From Anagrus nilaparvatae (taxonomy: Eukaryota > Arthropoda > Insecta > Hymenoptera > Mymaridae): a DNA stretch of 64,000 nt. The DNA lies in the NCBI GenBank assembly GCA_022575985.1, contig JAKSXM010000132.1:10044001-10108000 (forward strand). The letters are read 5' to 3'. A program made the translations under genes and the position numbers. Positions 11,718 to 23,528 of the stretch are shown piece by piece (within the stretch, counting starts at the first letter, position 1; every line of letters begins with the position of its first letter). The notes beneath the pieces are model-generated. The model was not told the origin of the DNA. It saw only the letters and a program-made list of their open reading frames with translations, and made no database searches.

Positions 11718-11939
11718 TTAAAATTTATAGAGTTTGAGAGTAGAATATAGGATATTAGAGTGCAAATCGTTAATAAAAATTAAAAATAACAAAGGTCCCG
11801 AATGTGACCCTTGGGCGACACCCGAAGAGGCATGAAACCACCTTGATATGGCACCATTGAATCTGACCGATTGAAGTCTACTTTTTAGATAAAAACATAT
11901 CCATGACAAAGCCTTCCCCCTAATACCAATTCTATCCAA
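11718..11939 (-). pseudogene. Non-LTR retrotransposon reverse transcriptase fragment
   Basis: A 73-codon frame carries the central reverse-transcriptase signature of jockey-like LINEs: a GIRGKALSW phrase, a YLKSRLQSVRFNG phrase, SSGVAQGSHSGPLLFLIFIN, then ILYSTLKLYKF. The last phrase is where an intact enzyme would have the YADD catalytic box, and here the two aspartates are lost. Nothing of the endonuclease or the rest of the enzyme is joined to it, so it is a short 5'- and 3'-truncated relic. Clade assignment (jockey/CR1-type) is inference. Confidence 0.8.
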
Positions 11940-12889
11940 TTTTTCAATTGTTCAACAATATTAACATTAATTTTTACAGGATGATCTTATTTAAACTTGG
12001 TCAGAATTTAAAAAAAAATTTATTTTTGAACAAATTAACTTTCGCTGTTAAAAAATAATTATTTTTTTATTAATAATCAATAAAGATGACAAAAATATTA
12101 AATTTTCAAGGTTTTTAACAGCTCACTAACCTAAAATAACATTTATTTTTGAGTTTTTTACAATTACCTACCCCAAAATTTCAAAAAATATATTTGGTAC
12201 TTGAAGATTGTATTCTTTATTTAAATTACAATACATTTATATAATTTTATTTAACAGTATTTTTGAATTTGTTGTAAAAAAATCGTTTTCCATAAGAGTC
12301 TATGTAAAAAACGTACATTGTTTTCCACCCGAAACAGGTATGTGTTAGTAGTCAGCTGACAGATTAAAAATTCTATTACAGTTTTAAATAAAGTGAAGCT
12401 GCTTGAAAATAAATGCTTGAAAATTTTACCAAATGCTTCAAATTTCACGGAGTTATTCAAATCAAATAAAAAACTTTTTTTGGACAATGATCAGAAATCA
12501 CGTATTTCTCGACCGGGATAAGCAGAAATATCGTATGCAACACTTGGCAACAAAATGAATGCCCCAAATCGCAGTCTACCATCCTTTGCTTTGCCTCGAT
12601 TAGGCCACTCTTTATTTTTTTGGCCATGGGTCGTAATAAACTATAGGAAAGCTAAAATTGTATTACCCTCGCTGTTATGAAAACATTTATTTGAGGAAAA
12701 CAAATTGGGATTATGGAAATTAAAAAATAGTGAATTTTATTATTGTTTCTCATTTTTAATTTAAATTCCCAAAAAAATATTTTGATAGACTACTATTGCG
12801 ACTGCAAAATGATAGCTAAAGATAAAAATCAACTTAATTACTATGTCTTTACATTTTCGTACAAAAAAAACTGTTTAAAATAAAAATTT
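11940..12889. other. AT-rich spacer
   Basis: No gene is supported. A 78-codon minus-strand frame (12,251-12,487) has no domain that I recognise. The block at 12,535-12,640 is a diverged copy of the repeat at 1,760. Confidence 0.45.
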
Positions 12890-15180
12890 TTAAGGTAGTA
12901 AAAAAAGTGCGAGTAAACGGTGGTAGATGATTTTGAATTTATGGGTATTAAAAAGTGGTTCCCTCGTTATAAGGTTTTCTAAAAAATTTAAAAACATGAT
13001 TTTTACCCCACCAAGACTATAAAAATTATTTAAGGATAATATATTTTTTATGCTAAGAAAACGATTTTTGAAAAATTCAAAATTGTATTTCGGATTCTTA
13101 AAAGAATCCTAAAGGCCCCTCCAAAATTTTTTCGTTGAAAAGTGATGATAATTATGGTAAATACTCCAGCCAAGGCGCAGAGAAATTAAATTAAATGTAA
13201 AACCGTGTTTTTGGCATATAATGGGAACCTGTCGTGGCCTAGAGGTTTAATTTTAACAGGAATCAGCAAGTTTTTAGGTTTGGTTGCGATGGCCAATTCA
13301 TTATACTTATCCGGCAATAGCCTTAATTTATCTTATTAGTAAAATGTAAAAAAGTTTCTTTCACTGTAAGCGATCCATAAACAGAACTAAATTTAAACTA
13401 TTAATGAGTAATAAACTATTAATTTTAATAAATTCCAGTTACAATGGTATTCTGAATATTAAATTAAAAAAAATACCTGAACTAACATTTTAATTACTTA
13501 TGTAAAAATTATTTCATGTTATAAATTTTTTTATATTTAAATTTTAGTCAAGGATTTCACTTATCAGATTTTTTAGACACGAAATTTTAAAAAACTTTTA
13601 TCGATTGATATTTGAAATGATTTATTTTTAATTTATTTGCAGATTTTTAACAATTTTAAATAAAACTTGAAAAAATTGAATTATGATTTTGTTTTCTATC
13701 ACGAAGACCTTTTTTCCGTCTGGATATTATGTTTAAATTAATATATCTATCTGCTTTTTGATAAAGTTTTTTTTTTTATTATAATTTAAAAAATTTAAAG
13801 CTCTATATTTTCTTATTGCAAAATTAAATTTTTATTTTGATAATAAATCTGATCACTAGCTAAAAGAATACAATAATGTCCAGTAATAGTTAGAAAAACT
13901 CATAGAAAACTTCCGAAATATTTAATTTTAAAATTAAAAGTAAGAAATATTTTTAATATTTTGATGAATTGAATTCAACAGTGATTTTCATACAGGTTGT
14001 TAGGAACGCAATTAAGAAGATTTTTTGCAATAATAATTATTCTTATAAGATATTAAATTCATTTTGGTTTTTATTTTTAATTGTAAAATTTTGCATTAAT
14101 TTCATTTTAAAATTTATTATTTTAGAAAATATTAAATATTTAAAATTTTGAATTTAAATTTTTATCTGTTACTAAGCAACATTGATTGCTTAATTTTTTA
14201 ATGCCATAGTTGTTTTCATTAAGTTTTTGATAGTACATGATTAGATTCAGATGATAAATGAATAAATTTGATTTTTTGGTTATAAAAAATTGTGAATAAA
14301 AAAGTAATAAATTCTTTTGTAAAAAGAATTGATAATAAAAATATTTGAATGGAACTGAGTTTTGTATTTCATGTTCTGACAAGAACACACGTAATTTAAA
14401 ATCAAATTATTTACATTTAATGGTTTTTTAAAAATTCAAATACTATATTGACGAGCTTAATGAAGCAAAAATACTTTCGAGAAGTTAACTCGGCTCTTTT
14501 TAGCAACCATAATCGTAATATTTTTAAAATGTAAATAAGAAACATTTTACTTTTTCGTTTTTATAACAAGCAATTTAATTTTTGTAATAAAAAAAATATT
14601 TAAGATCATTAAAATTCTGATACTTAAAGGAAATTCAGAAGATCCTTACAGATTTCAATTTCAAGGATTTGGGTTCTTCATTAGAGGAGCTACGGGGCTA
14701 TTTATGAATTATGTAACGCTTGCAAGGGTGAGGGGGGTCAACCATTATGTTACATTCAATGTTAAAAGGGTCAGCAAAAGCGTTAATTCAGTGGAAGAAG
14801 GAAATATATAGGTATACACCCTAATTTTTTTTCAGAAATGCTGTCATAAATAAATCTCTAACTACTTTTTTTTCGTTTGCATGTTGCAAGGTTACCAAAT
14901 TTTTTTAAATTTAAGTACTAGGTAAGGAAAATCGTTATTACTCGATTTCTCGTATCAAGGGAAGGATATTCCTGCAAAGTATTCATCTATCTCATCTGGA
15001 GAAAAACTTTTAGGGATAGTCAAATAGTCCAAGGTGTCTAATTTCGCTCCATATGTCCTTGTTATTTTCTAAATCATCTTCAAGTCTGCTATGCAAAAAA
15101 TTACTGTGAGCTGTTTCAGAGTGTACTTTTATTACTTCAGATAGTTTAGGGGCCAGATTATGAATAGCCATCAGTAATTA
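12890..15180. repeat. Second segmental duplication, left copy (pairs with 44,857-47,010)
   Basis: Same-orientation similarity extends over 2.2 kb. It includes the phrases TGGGAACCTGTCGTGGCCTA and ACTTATCCGGCAATAGCC, the phrase AGTCAAGGATTTCACTTATC and the terminal LINE linker fragment. Divergence is clearly higher than for the IR flanks, with many small indels. Confidence 0.8.
14965..15172 (-). pseudogene. LINE-like linker fragment, copy 1 (frameshifted)
   Basis: Minus-strand translation gives phrases matching the fragment at 46,793-47,005: HSETAHSNFLHSRLEDDLEN, DIWSEIRHLGL, then, in a shifted frame, PKSFSPDEIDEYFAG. The FSPDEIDEYFAG-type phrase resembles the linker between endonuclease and reverse transcriptase in non-LTR elements. 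It is too short to classify, and the frame is broken after HLGL. Confidence 0.5.
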
Positions 15181-15261
15181 AGCATTAAGGCAGGTTATTA
15201 CCGAATATATAATAAACTTTTTGTTGTAATTTCATTTAACGGATGGGAAGTAATATGAAAA

Positions 15262-15385
15262 ATATGACCGATGCGACATCTGTAAATGCAATGCGGATTT
15301 TGAATTGGAACTAGCATTAGTAGTATTTTGCTGATTATTACCCAGAAAATTAACATTTTGTTTTGAGATGTTGCGTCAGTCATAT
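15262..15385. repeat. Small inverted repeat
   Basis: Arms ATATGACCGATGCGACATCT and AGATGTTGCGTCAGTCATAT are complementary with a few mismatches around a loop of about 85 bp. This is MITE-like, without a clear target duplication. Confidence 0.5.
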
Positions 15386-15405
15386 TATTAGTGATTTAAT
15401 AGTAA

Positions 15406-15554
15406 GGCTGTATCTACAAACGCCGTAACAGCAAGTCGCAACAGCAAGCTTAGCCACAATCAAATGAGCAAAACACGATTTTCTTTTTCTGCTCATTGCG
15501 TTATGTAAAAGCTTACGGTTGCGACTCACTTTTAGGTTATTTATAGATGCCCCC
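15406..15554. mobile_element. 149-bp MITE with TAA target duplication
   Basis: Inverted ends GGCTGTATCTACAAA (left) and TTTATAGATGCCCC (right), with internal pairing around GTCGCAAC, lie between TAA at 15,403-15,405 and 15,555-15,557. TAA/TTA duplications are typical of PIF/Harbinger-type elements. It is GC-richer than its surroundings. Confidence 0.75.
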
Positions 15555-15557
15555 TAA

Positions 15558-15696
15558 GGCCAAGTCTACATAACCGCACCGCACGGCGGCGTAGCCCAAT
15601 GCTATAGATATAGGCTTGCGCTTGCGGTGTCACGTGACTCCTATACCAATAGCATTGGGCTACGCCGTGCGGTACGGTTATAATGTAGACTAGGCC
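15558..15696. mobile_element. 139-bp GC-rich MITE sharing a TAA with its neighbour
   Basis: The ends GGCCAAGTCTACATAACCGC and their near-complement meet in an almost full-length hairpin through GTAGCCCAATGCTAT. TAA flanks it at 15,555-15,557 and 15,697-15,699, and the left TAA is also the right flank of the preceding MITE. This is one of the most GC-rich stretches in the window. Confidence 0.8.
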
Positions 15697-15709
15697 TAAG
15701 GCCTGAATT

Positions 15710-16470
15710 TCAAAACACGGACCTAGAAATCGGAAAATTCGGTAAAAATATTGTTTTTTAAAATTTTAATGGATTATTTTTTACTGCGGTACTTAGAATC
15801 TTAGAACATGCTTAAATCGAATTTTTCTGCAAAATTTTGAAAAAATGGTTCCCGAAACCGAAAAATTCGATAAAAATAATATTTATTTCAAATAATTTTC
15901 GTTAATTATTTTTGACTGCGTTACTTGGAGATTTAGATTAAACAGAATTCAAATTTCTCAAACAAGTGATTAAATTTTAAAGCAAAGAACGAAGAATCAG
16001 AAAATTTTGTAAAAATAATATTCTCTGAAAAAGTTTTCATAAATTTTTTCTTGATTACGGTATGAATGAATAACCCGAAATTCTTGGACAAATTACCAAA
16101 TTCTGAATCAATTACATAAAAACCGCAAAATTCGGTAAATGAATTATTATTATTAAAACTTTAAAAAATTTGTTCGGCTGTTACAAATCTTGTAGGATTA
16201 CAAGTTATGCTGATCCCGAATTCCTCAGCCGAAATCAAATTAATGGACCCCAAAACCGTAAAATTCGGTAAAAAGAATATTTTCAAAATTTGTAATGGAT
16301 TATTTTTGACTGCGGTACTTAGGCTTTTATATTATGCTTAATCCGAATGTGTCAGCAAAATTTTGAAATAATAGATCCCAAAACTGTAATATTTTGTAAA
16401 ATATATTTATTTTAAATAATATTTATTAATTATTTTTGACTATGGTACTTGGTAATTAAGATTAAACAGA
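15710..16470. repeat. Satellite of about 145 bp, about five units
   Basis: Each unit contains a phrase near AAATTCGGTAAAAATAATAT followed about 45 bp later by TTATTTTTGACTGCGGTACT. The units differ from each other by 15-30 percent, so the array is old. A shorter array of the same family lies at 26,780-27,240. No coding potential. Confidence 0.75.
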
Positions 16471-16474
16471 ATTC

Positions 16475-16600
16475 TATTTTGAAGAGGGGTAAGGAAAGGT
16501 AAAATTAACCAAACCAACATTTGCCAATAATATATTTATTTAAAGGCTATTGCAGACGACTAAAGCTTCTATAAACCCCAACGATAACAAATGATCTACC
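16475..16600. repeat. Repeat shared with 26,548-26,660
   Basis: The phrase TAAGGAAAGGTAAAATTAACC and the following 90 bp reappear near 26,565. In both places it adjoins the 145-bp satellite, but on opposite sides. It may be a remnant of a terminal repeat that once bracketed a larger element. Inference only. Confidence 0.5.
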
Positions 16601-17630
16601 ATAAGAATCACATGATGCCACTGGAGCTACCACTAAGCCAAAATATTGATACTTTTCATATTATAATTTACCAAAAAATTTAAAAATATCCCTATTGTAG
16701 ATTATAATTAACAATTTAAAAAAACCAGTCTAGATTATACGAAGAAATTATGATTTCATCATCTCTAACCAAAATTACTAGTGACCAAGAAATTTGAGTC
16801 ACTTGATCAGATAATACTTTATCCTTCAAGCGGGTTAAAAGTCCAAAATTAAAATATAAAATACAAAAAAGTATATGTTAAACCAAATTCTTACATAAGA
16901 GCCAAAAATATTATATTTTAATAAGATAATATTTCACCCTTCAAGTGGGCTTAAAGTCCAAAATTAAAATGTACAATACAAAAATGTATATTTTTAACCA
17001 ATTATTTAAATAATAATCAAAATTTTATATTATAATTAAATTAAAATAATTATAATATAATACTATTTTTATCTTTCAGTTTTACTAATATATTATAGCA
17101 ATTATATGAGGAAGCATAAAAGAAACCCCTATATTCATCATGCAAATATGACTGATTAATTTCATAAATAATACAGATATTACATTTGTCATTTTTTACA
17201 AAAATACTAAGTTTTTTTAAAAGGCAAAGTGAAGGTAACATATTAATAGATTAAATGAAAAATAATTTAAAATTTACTAATTTAATATGTTACCACTCAA
17301 CTTGATATATCCAATTAAATTTTACCACAAAATTCAAAATAAATATATTTTAATCTACTAAATTTAATTATAATTAAACCAATTAAAAAATAGTACCAGT
17401 ACATGTAAAATAAATTAATATGTTTGATGACTATCTTTACCAAAAATATCAATATTGCAACCTGGCACAACTCCTATGACACATGAGCACCTTCTGGTCT
17501 GCACCAAAGCAACCATCTATCAGACCTAAGACATGTTCCATTAGGGTTCAAAAGGCCCGATGTTATCCAGCAGTACAGCTCCATCCAAAAAACAAGGCAG
17601 CAATTACCTATAGGAATTTCCCATATATAC
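16600..17630. other. AT-rich spacer with a two-unit tandem repeat and a hairpin
   Basis: Positions 16,818-17,010 hold two diverged units of about 120 bp marked by AAGTCCAAAATTAAAAT. Positions 17,233-17,292 form a hairpin with arms near GGTAACATATTAAT. No gene is supported. Confidence 0.5.
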
Positions 17631-18132
17631 CCAGTAAGAAAAATGAATTCATATTATGAGAATGAACTCGCAAGGAGTTCTCAATTTAATTCTGATTTAA
17701 TCATTATTTGATCATGAAATTTCAATTAAATGAATGACTAACGACCAAAATATGAACAGTTGCGTGAAAAGTTGCGCAAAATAAATCTTATTATTTTGTA
17801 TGTATTTTTAAGTTGAAGTGGGGAAGGATGCTGAGTGAATAAAGGCGTTTAAAAGAGCTCCACAAAGATTTAATATTATTAAATGAAATTAAAAGAAAAG
17901 TTAATGGAAAATTTTTTCGAAAATCAATATCAACAATTTTTAAGTATGAGTGGAAAAAAAGCAAAGTTCCGGGTCTAAAATTAAAAAAGAAAATTGTTAG
18001 AAAGTAGGGGTTATGATCGTTGAAACGCATGGCGAGTTATTTTAAGATATTTATTTATTAACTAGCTGTAGATAAGTTTACAAATATTGGTTACATATAA
18101 AATATATACTACGTTATACAATACGTCCACAT

Positions 18133-18364
18133 GGACTCGTAAGGTGCGATTTCATGGAGCATATTTTTACTAGATTCTAGGGTCACTAGAGTTGACTTCA
18201 ATTGAACTCAAGTAATTATCACTAAAAATTAATTAAAATTTGGCTACGGGGCGATTTTATGGATCCTGCTCGAGCAGAAATTTAATAAATTTTGAGTCAT
18301 AATTAATTATTTCTACTCTAGTGCCCCTAGGATCTAGTACTCCATGAAATCTACCCTGTAGTCC
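18133..18364. mobile_element. Foldback MITE of about 230 bp
   Basis: The left arm, with GCGATTTCATGGAG and CTAGATTCTAGGGTCACTAG, pairs with the right arm containing CTCCATGAAATCTACC. The arms are about 75 percent complementary over 90 bp. The interior is non-coding. The target duplication is unclear. Confidence 0.65.
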
Positions 18365-18417
18365 GAGCGTGGAACTAGCTGCTATAGCTGCAAGAATTAA
18401 CAAATATTATGTGGTTC

Positions 18418-18845
18418 TTTTTTTTTTTTTCTTTTTTTTATTTTTAACTGACATATACCGACGTAGGGTATCCCAAGGAGGCTTAAGCCTGTGCTGGGGC
18501 AGTTGCGGAGCAGCCGACTTTAAAATGTTAACTGAACTTGTATTTACCCGAACACTGTCAATGATTAACCAATTATTCATTAGTTATTCATTGACAATAT
18601 CCGTGACATAGGAAAACTGCAGAAAACCTATGCCAAGAACAGCCGGATACATGTTTTCTACATAGTATTCGATTTTTCTTTTAAACACTATGCCGAAAAC
18701 ACGATCCTCACCAGACAGCGTATATAACGTCAGTACAAACTCTACACGAGAATCCGAGACGGTCACCCATCCGGATATCAATCGCGCTCATCTTTGCTTA
18801 ACTTTGTAAGCAAACGTATAGAGTTTATACTACCGCGCTACGAAG
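18418..18845 (-). mobile_element. 5S rRNA-derived SINE (SINE3-like), minus strand
   Basis: Read on the minus strand from 18,845, the head contains AAGTTAAGCAAAGATGAGCG and, about 10 bases later, CCGGATGGGTGACCG. These are the internal promoter region and conserved 3' part of 5S rRNA. The body then runs about 300 bp to an A-rich tail (plus-strand T tract at 18,418-18,450). The head is diverged from functional 5S RNA, so this is a retroposed element and not an rRNA gene. A clean target duplication could not be identified. Confidence 0.75.
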
Positions 18846-18949
18846 CTGGTTTTTATATTATAAAAATATTTTGTTCTGTAAAGTTTTTATTAATTTATTG
18901 GTAACTATTTAATATCCTCTTCTCTATTTAACATATTTAGCCTCTTTAT

Positions 18950-19440
18950 ATTACTTAATCTACTTGATTTTATAAAATTCTAATTATTATTTTTGCTTAA
19001 CCATAATTTAATGTTTTGGATATTACTTATTTTTTTACATTTTTTACTTTTATTTTTTCTTTTATAACAATAGGCAGCCTATTGAATATTGATATTGCAT
19101 TATAAAGGCTACTTTTTTGTCCTATTTTCTTTTTTTACCTACAGGGGTTATTTTTCTAGTTCTATTTTGCTTTAGCTTGTACTTCTCTATTAAATACTGT
19201 ATTTTACTTTTAATGACTGTAATATAATATAAATTTTTTACTGATAACAATTTTTTGTACTATTCTTCGAATTCTGGTAAATGTTTGTACTTTTTATATA
19301 TGATTTTCTGTATTTTTTGTAGTACTGACTTTAAAAGGTCTATATTGTTATTATATGAACTGCCCCATGCCACCATGCGATACATCACAGAGGATTGAAT
19401 AAGTGCATGCATATTTGCATAGTATATTTGTAACGTTTAA
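18950..19440 (-). pseudogene. Non-LTR retrotransposon ORF2 C-terminal fragment
   Basis: Minus-strand translation from 19,440 reads YANMHALIQSSVMYRMVAWG, then NNNIDLLKSVLQKIQKIIYK. This is the region just after the reverse transcriptase in jockey-type LINEs (the typical A-x-WG and LQK-x-x-x-R-x-I pattern). After an in-frame stop it continues with an RTRK phrase and, in a shifted frame, GQKSSLYNAISIFNRLPIVI, the usual end of such ORF2 proteins. At least one stop and one frameshift make it dead. The 5S-derived SINE lies directly downstream, so it may have inserted into or next to this LINE tail. Confidence 0.8.
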
Positions 19441-19717
19441 TATCTAAATATATAACTTAAGTCTTAGTTTGATAAATAATATTTCAACTAAATAATTATA
19501 ATAATATTCGTTTTGCATTATAAAATTATTCCTTACTTATTATTTATATTTTTATATATGTATTTTGAAACATTTGCTTATTGTGAAAAAACTAATCTAC
19601 AAATAAAAATTTTTTATTAACAATTTCTTTCATTTCTTCTTGTTTCATACCTTATTTAGTCCATTTTTCTCTTTTAAATAAAAGTACCAGGAAGGACCGA
19701 GCTCTGCTCGGGTTATA

Positions 19718-21120
19718 CCGTATAGGAGCCGGTTTTCGATCAGAAGTCACTTTCTTATACCTGTATCTTTATTTGTTGAAAAATATACTTTAAAATTAAT
19801 ATTTGGAGTTAAATATTGTTGCATTTGATCAGGGAAATCCTATATTTTACTATCCCAATTAAAAAAATGTCAAATTTGTTGATGGATAATTTATAATTTA
19901 CATTTATTACAAGTGTACAAGGTAAGGTAATTTCGATAATGCAAATTCTATTTTTGATAATAGTATCATTTTGATCGAATTAATTTTCGATAATTTGAAA
20001 ATCGCTAAAACTAAGTTAAAATCGTGCGCGTTTTAATAGAATTCTTATAGATATAACTAATACCTATTTCTTAATTCCCTCTTCACTTCTTTTTTCTTGT
20101 CTTTTTAATATAAAATACCTATAATAAGAGTAAAATATAGTAAACAATAGATGAACTACACACTTGTATAAGCATGTATTTTAAACATTTATTTATTAAA
20201 ATTTGCTTTTTAATTTTAATTAACGAAAGATAATAGTTGATATAATGTTTTTAAAACTCAAGGAAACAAAATAGGCGCCTTATGTAAGCAACCTGCTGTA
20301 TACGTTCAGTTTGGGCGCGACTTTATTAGGGGTCGTTTACCTGTTTAATTATTTGTGTATTTAAAAGTAAAAACGACATAAATTTTATGAAAAAAGTGTT
20401 GGAATATAGTTTTTATATATTTTTAATAATAAAATAAAGGTTTTTTTTCATTTCAAAGCGTGTATACGTAATTTTTATTAAAATCAAAGCATTTACGAGC
20501 ATTTATTGTGTTATAAACAAAGTGATACATAAGTATATAAGTACTTTAAATTGTGTTTATGTGTGTTAGTTTATTAAATATTCTATTAATTATTATAAAA
20601 TATAGTATAAATAATGTAATTATGACAAATTTAGTGTATTATTATTAAATAAATATCGTTTAAATTAAAAAAAGTGTAATTAAATTGAAAATATTGAAAA
20701 TACCCATACGTGTAAAAAAGTTCGGATTCGATTATCGATATACCTATTTAAAATAAATTTGCAATAAATAAGTGAATATAACCCTTTCCCTTCATTTATT
20801 AAAGCATCACAACGTAATTAAAAGCATTTTTAGTATTCGGCATAGAGTAGGTATCCCTAAAACTCGATTTTAATAACACACGAGATTCGGTGAAAATGAT
20901 GAGAAAAATCTCCTAAGGTTGTACAAGACAGCATTTTTCTTATTTTTTTATTAATTTAAGTTGTTTTTTAATATCGGTAACGTAGAAATTAGTTCTTTAG
21001 GGTTTATAGTTTCATAATAAAACTCGGTTTTAGATAAATTATGCATACTTTTTTATATAAAAGCTAATTTGTGTGTATTTGATCGAAAGCCAATACGTTC
21101 GAAAACTGGCTCCTATACGG
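19718..21120. mobile_element. 1.4-kb non-autonomous TA element
   Basis: CCGTATAGGAGCCGGTTTTCGA at the left matches the complement of the right end (the phrase GGCTCCTATACGG), with TA at 19,716-19,717 and 21,121-21,122. The pattern suggests Tc1/mariner-type mobilisation. The interior has no ORF longer than background and no transposase remnant that I can see. Confidence 0.8.
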
Positions 21121-22468
21121 TATCTATGTTTGGGTTAAGTCACATGTATTTGCATAGAATAAGTTTTCAATAAAACATAATGTAGCCCAGGACTTACATC
21201 GAAAAAAATAAATAATTTTTTGTTATTAAGTCATTTTATATGCTTTTATTTTAAAAAATACCAGGTATTCTATTTTTCTAATAAATTTAATTTTTGTCAG
21301 ATCTAGCGTGTACTTCCAATCTTTTTTCTGGAAAGACTAACTATCTCAAAATAAAATTAAAAAACAAATTTTGATTTACAAATTTTTTTATAAAAACCGA
21401 TATTTTAATAATAATTATACTTTTTATTATAATTGCAAATAGTTGACCGATTTTTAAAAATCAAGTTTTGTTTTCCTCAGTATCAAAAATTTTTCAATAA
21501 TAGCATTGTTTCAACAATAGCATTTTTTTAATAATTTTTAATTAATTAATTGCGTTTATTTATTTACTTACATTTTTTATTCTATTATGTAAATTATATA
21601 AAAACACATTAAAAAAAAACTAATAAAGCAATAAAAAAAAGGTCTTTTCAAGTGGGATAATAAAAAAAAAAGGAACAGATGTTTCATACATATACATCAA
21701 AAATTAACGAAAACACCGACAACCCCTATGTATAAGCATATGAGATGGCTGATTTAGGAAAACTCGCAGAAAACGAATTTTCACGAAATTGTGACCTATA
21801 CCGATGGATTCCTTGTTATGAAAAACTCGGAAATGCTTGATCTGAAAAAAATCACTCCGTTGGTTTTTTAGATAGCCGAAGCATACAACGCGTTTAAATA
21901 TATAGGATAAAATAAAATTAAAAAAAAAAATTAAATTAATAACTATAATTTTGTACAAAATTTTGAAGTTCAAAAAACTAAAAAAAAGTATAGTTTAGGA
22001 AGTCTTAATGAACTCGCAAAATCTTCTAATTAACTGAAATAAAATGAGCTACTTGAAAATACCGACCGAGTACATTCTAATTAAATTGAGACGCAGCTAG
22101 GAACCCCTCTGAGGAACCTCTCAATGATTACTATATATTATGAGAACATTTTTCTCACTGGATAGTTAATATTTACATTGAATTTTTTTTTTTTATTATT
22201 AGAAAAGTTTAAAGTAAAATAATTCTTAATTAAAATTTTTTGAAAAAATAATTTTTGAATTTAAGTTAAAAAAAAATTGTATACTTTAATGATTCAATTT
22301 TTTATACATTTTATTTTTATTTTATAAAGAATAAAAAAGACTTACACACAATACAATTTTAAAATATCATACTATGCGCACCACCACTTAATATTGATAA
22401 ATTATAAAAAGAATGTTTATTTAATATTTATTTTTTAATTTTTTATATTCATTAATTTAATTTGGTCT
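21121..22468. other. AT-rich stretch without a supported gene
   Basis: A minus-strand 89-codon frame (21,704-21,973) is low complexity. On the plus strand of the same interval the phrase EMADLGKLAENEFSRN can be read, but with stops close on either side. I do not call a gene. Confidence 0.4.
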
Positions 22469-22712
22469 AGGCGCCAGCCGTACTAATCGCGCCCAAAAAT
22501 GAAAAAATTAAATTTTTTTTTCCGAGGATAAAAATAGGTGGTATTATTTTTGCAAAATAACCCAATAATTTGTTAATAACAAAAAATCGACCACGAAATT
22601 CTCAAAACGGACCCTAGATTCATGTTTAGCGGGTCGAAAAACATAAATACCATTTATTTTTATCCTCGGAAAAAGAAATTTAATTTTTGGGCATGTTTAG
22701 TATGGCTGAGGT
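22469..22712. mobile_element. Foldback MITE of about 245 bp
   Basis: The left arm with GCCCAAAAATGAAAAAATTA and TTTTCCGAGGATAAAAATAG pairs with the complement in the right arm, ending in GGCTGAGG. Arms of about 75 bp surround a loop of about 95 bp. The target duplication is unresolved. Confidence 0.75.
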
Positions 22713-22878
22713 ATGTAATTTAATTTTAATTATATATTTTTAATCATTATATTTTTAAATAAATAATTTCCACTAATTGATAAATTAAAATTCTAAATAC
22801 TACTTTTGACAACAGTAATTTACAATATAAACTATTACACTTGAAAACAGAGAGGGAGACAAAGAAAAAATAACCTTA

Positions 22879-23346
22879 CACTCCCAGACCAAAAGAATTT
22901 TTTCTTAACCAAAAAAGATTTTTGGAGCTATTTTGATCGTTTAAAACGAATTTTTTACATAAAAAACTCTTTTGACGAAATATTGTTCAGGAAAAGAATT
23001 TTTTAATGATATAATATTTTTGAAGTAAAATTCTAACCAAAAATATTCTTACTAAATTTGGTTATATATAATAACTAATTTAGATGTTTGCATATTTTAT
23101 ATTATTATTATATTATTTTAATATTATTTTAATATTATTTTAATTAAATTAATTTATCATTATTTAAATTTAGTAAGAATATTTTTTGTTAGAATTTTAC
23201 TTCAAAAGAATTATATCATTAAAAAATTCTTTTCCTGAACAATATTTCGTCAAAAGAATTTTTTATGTAAAAAATTCGTTTCGAACGATCAAAATAGCTA
23301 CAAAATTCTTTTTTGGTTAAAAAAAAATTCTTTTGGTCTGGGAGTG
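22879..23346. mobile_element. 468-bp MITE, TA target duplication, TIR CACTCCCAG
   Basis: Long inverted arms start CACTCCCAGACCAAAAGAAT and are flanked by TA at 22,877-22,878 and 23,347-23,348. The termini match the 259-bp MITE at 592-850, but the arms are longer, so these are two subfamilies. The first HINE-like cassette starts immediately after it. Confidence 0.85.
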
Positions 23347-23348
23347 TA

Positions 23349-23476
23349 ACTCTCCTTCTTTTTGGTTCCTCAAAGAGGAACCATTGTGTTAGGTCAAAAT
23401 TTGATTTTCTATTTTTTGGCATATAAGCACGTTTTGGGACCCCAGGAAGCTAAAAAACCGGTTTTTAAAAAAAGTC

Positions 23477-23528
<52 letters not shown>

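Larger units (their letters stand above)
17631..22161. mobile_element. Possible 4.5-kb DNA element with short TIRs
   Basis: CCAGTAAGAAAAATG at the left end is matched by the complement of CCAGTGAGAAAAATG at the right end. Similar phrases (ATATTATGAGAA, GAACTCGCAA) occur inside both ends. The interior contains other insertions (a MITE, a SINE, a LINE 3' end and a 1.4-kb TA element). No transposase is legible, so this is a hypothesis based on the paired ends. Confidence 0.4.

Noticed and set aside
18369..18611. 80-codon plus-strand ORF and 65-codon minus-strand ORF at 18,584-18,781
   Set aside because: Both lie within the 5S-derived SINE and its tail, and neither has protein similarity.
18735..18841. 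Functional 5S rRNA gene
   Set aside because: Only the internal promoter-like and 3' phrases match, the 5' part is diverged, and it is fused to a SINE body with an A-rich tail.
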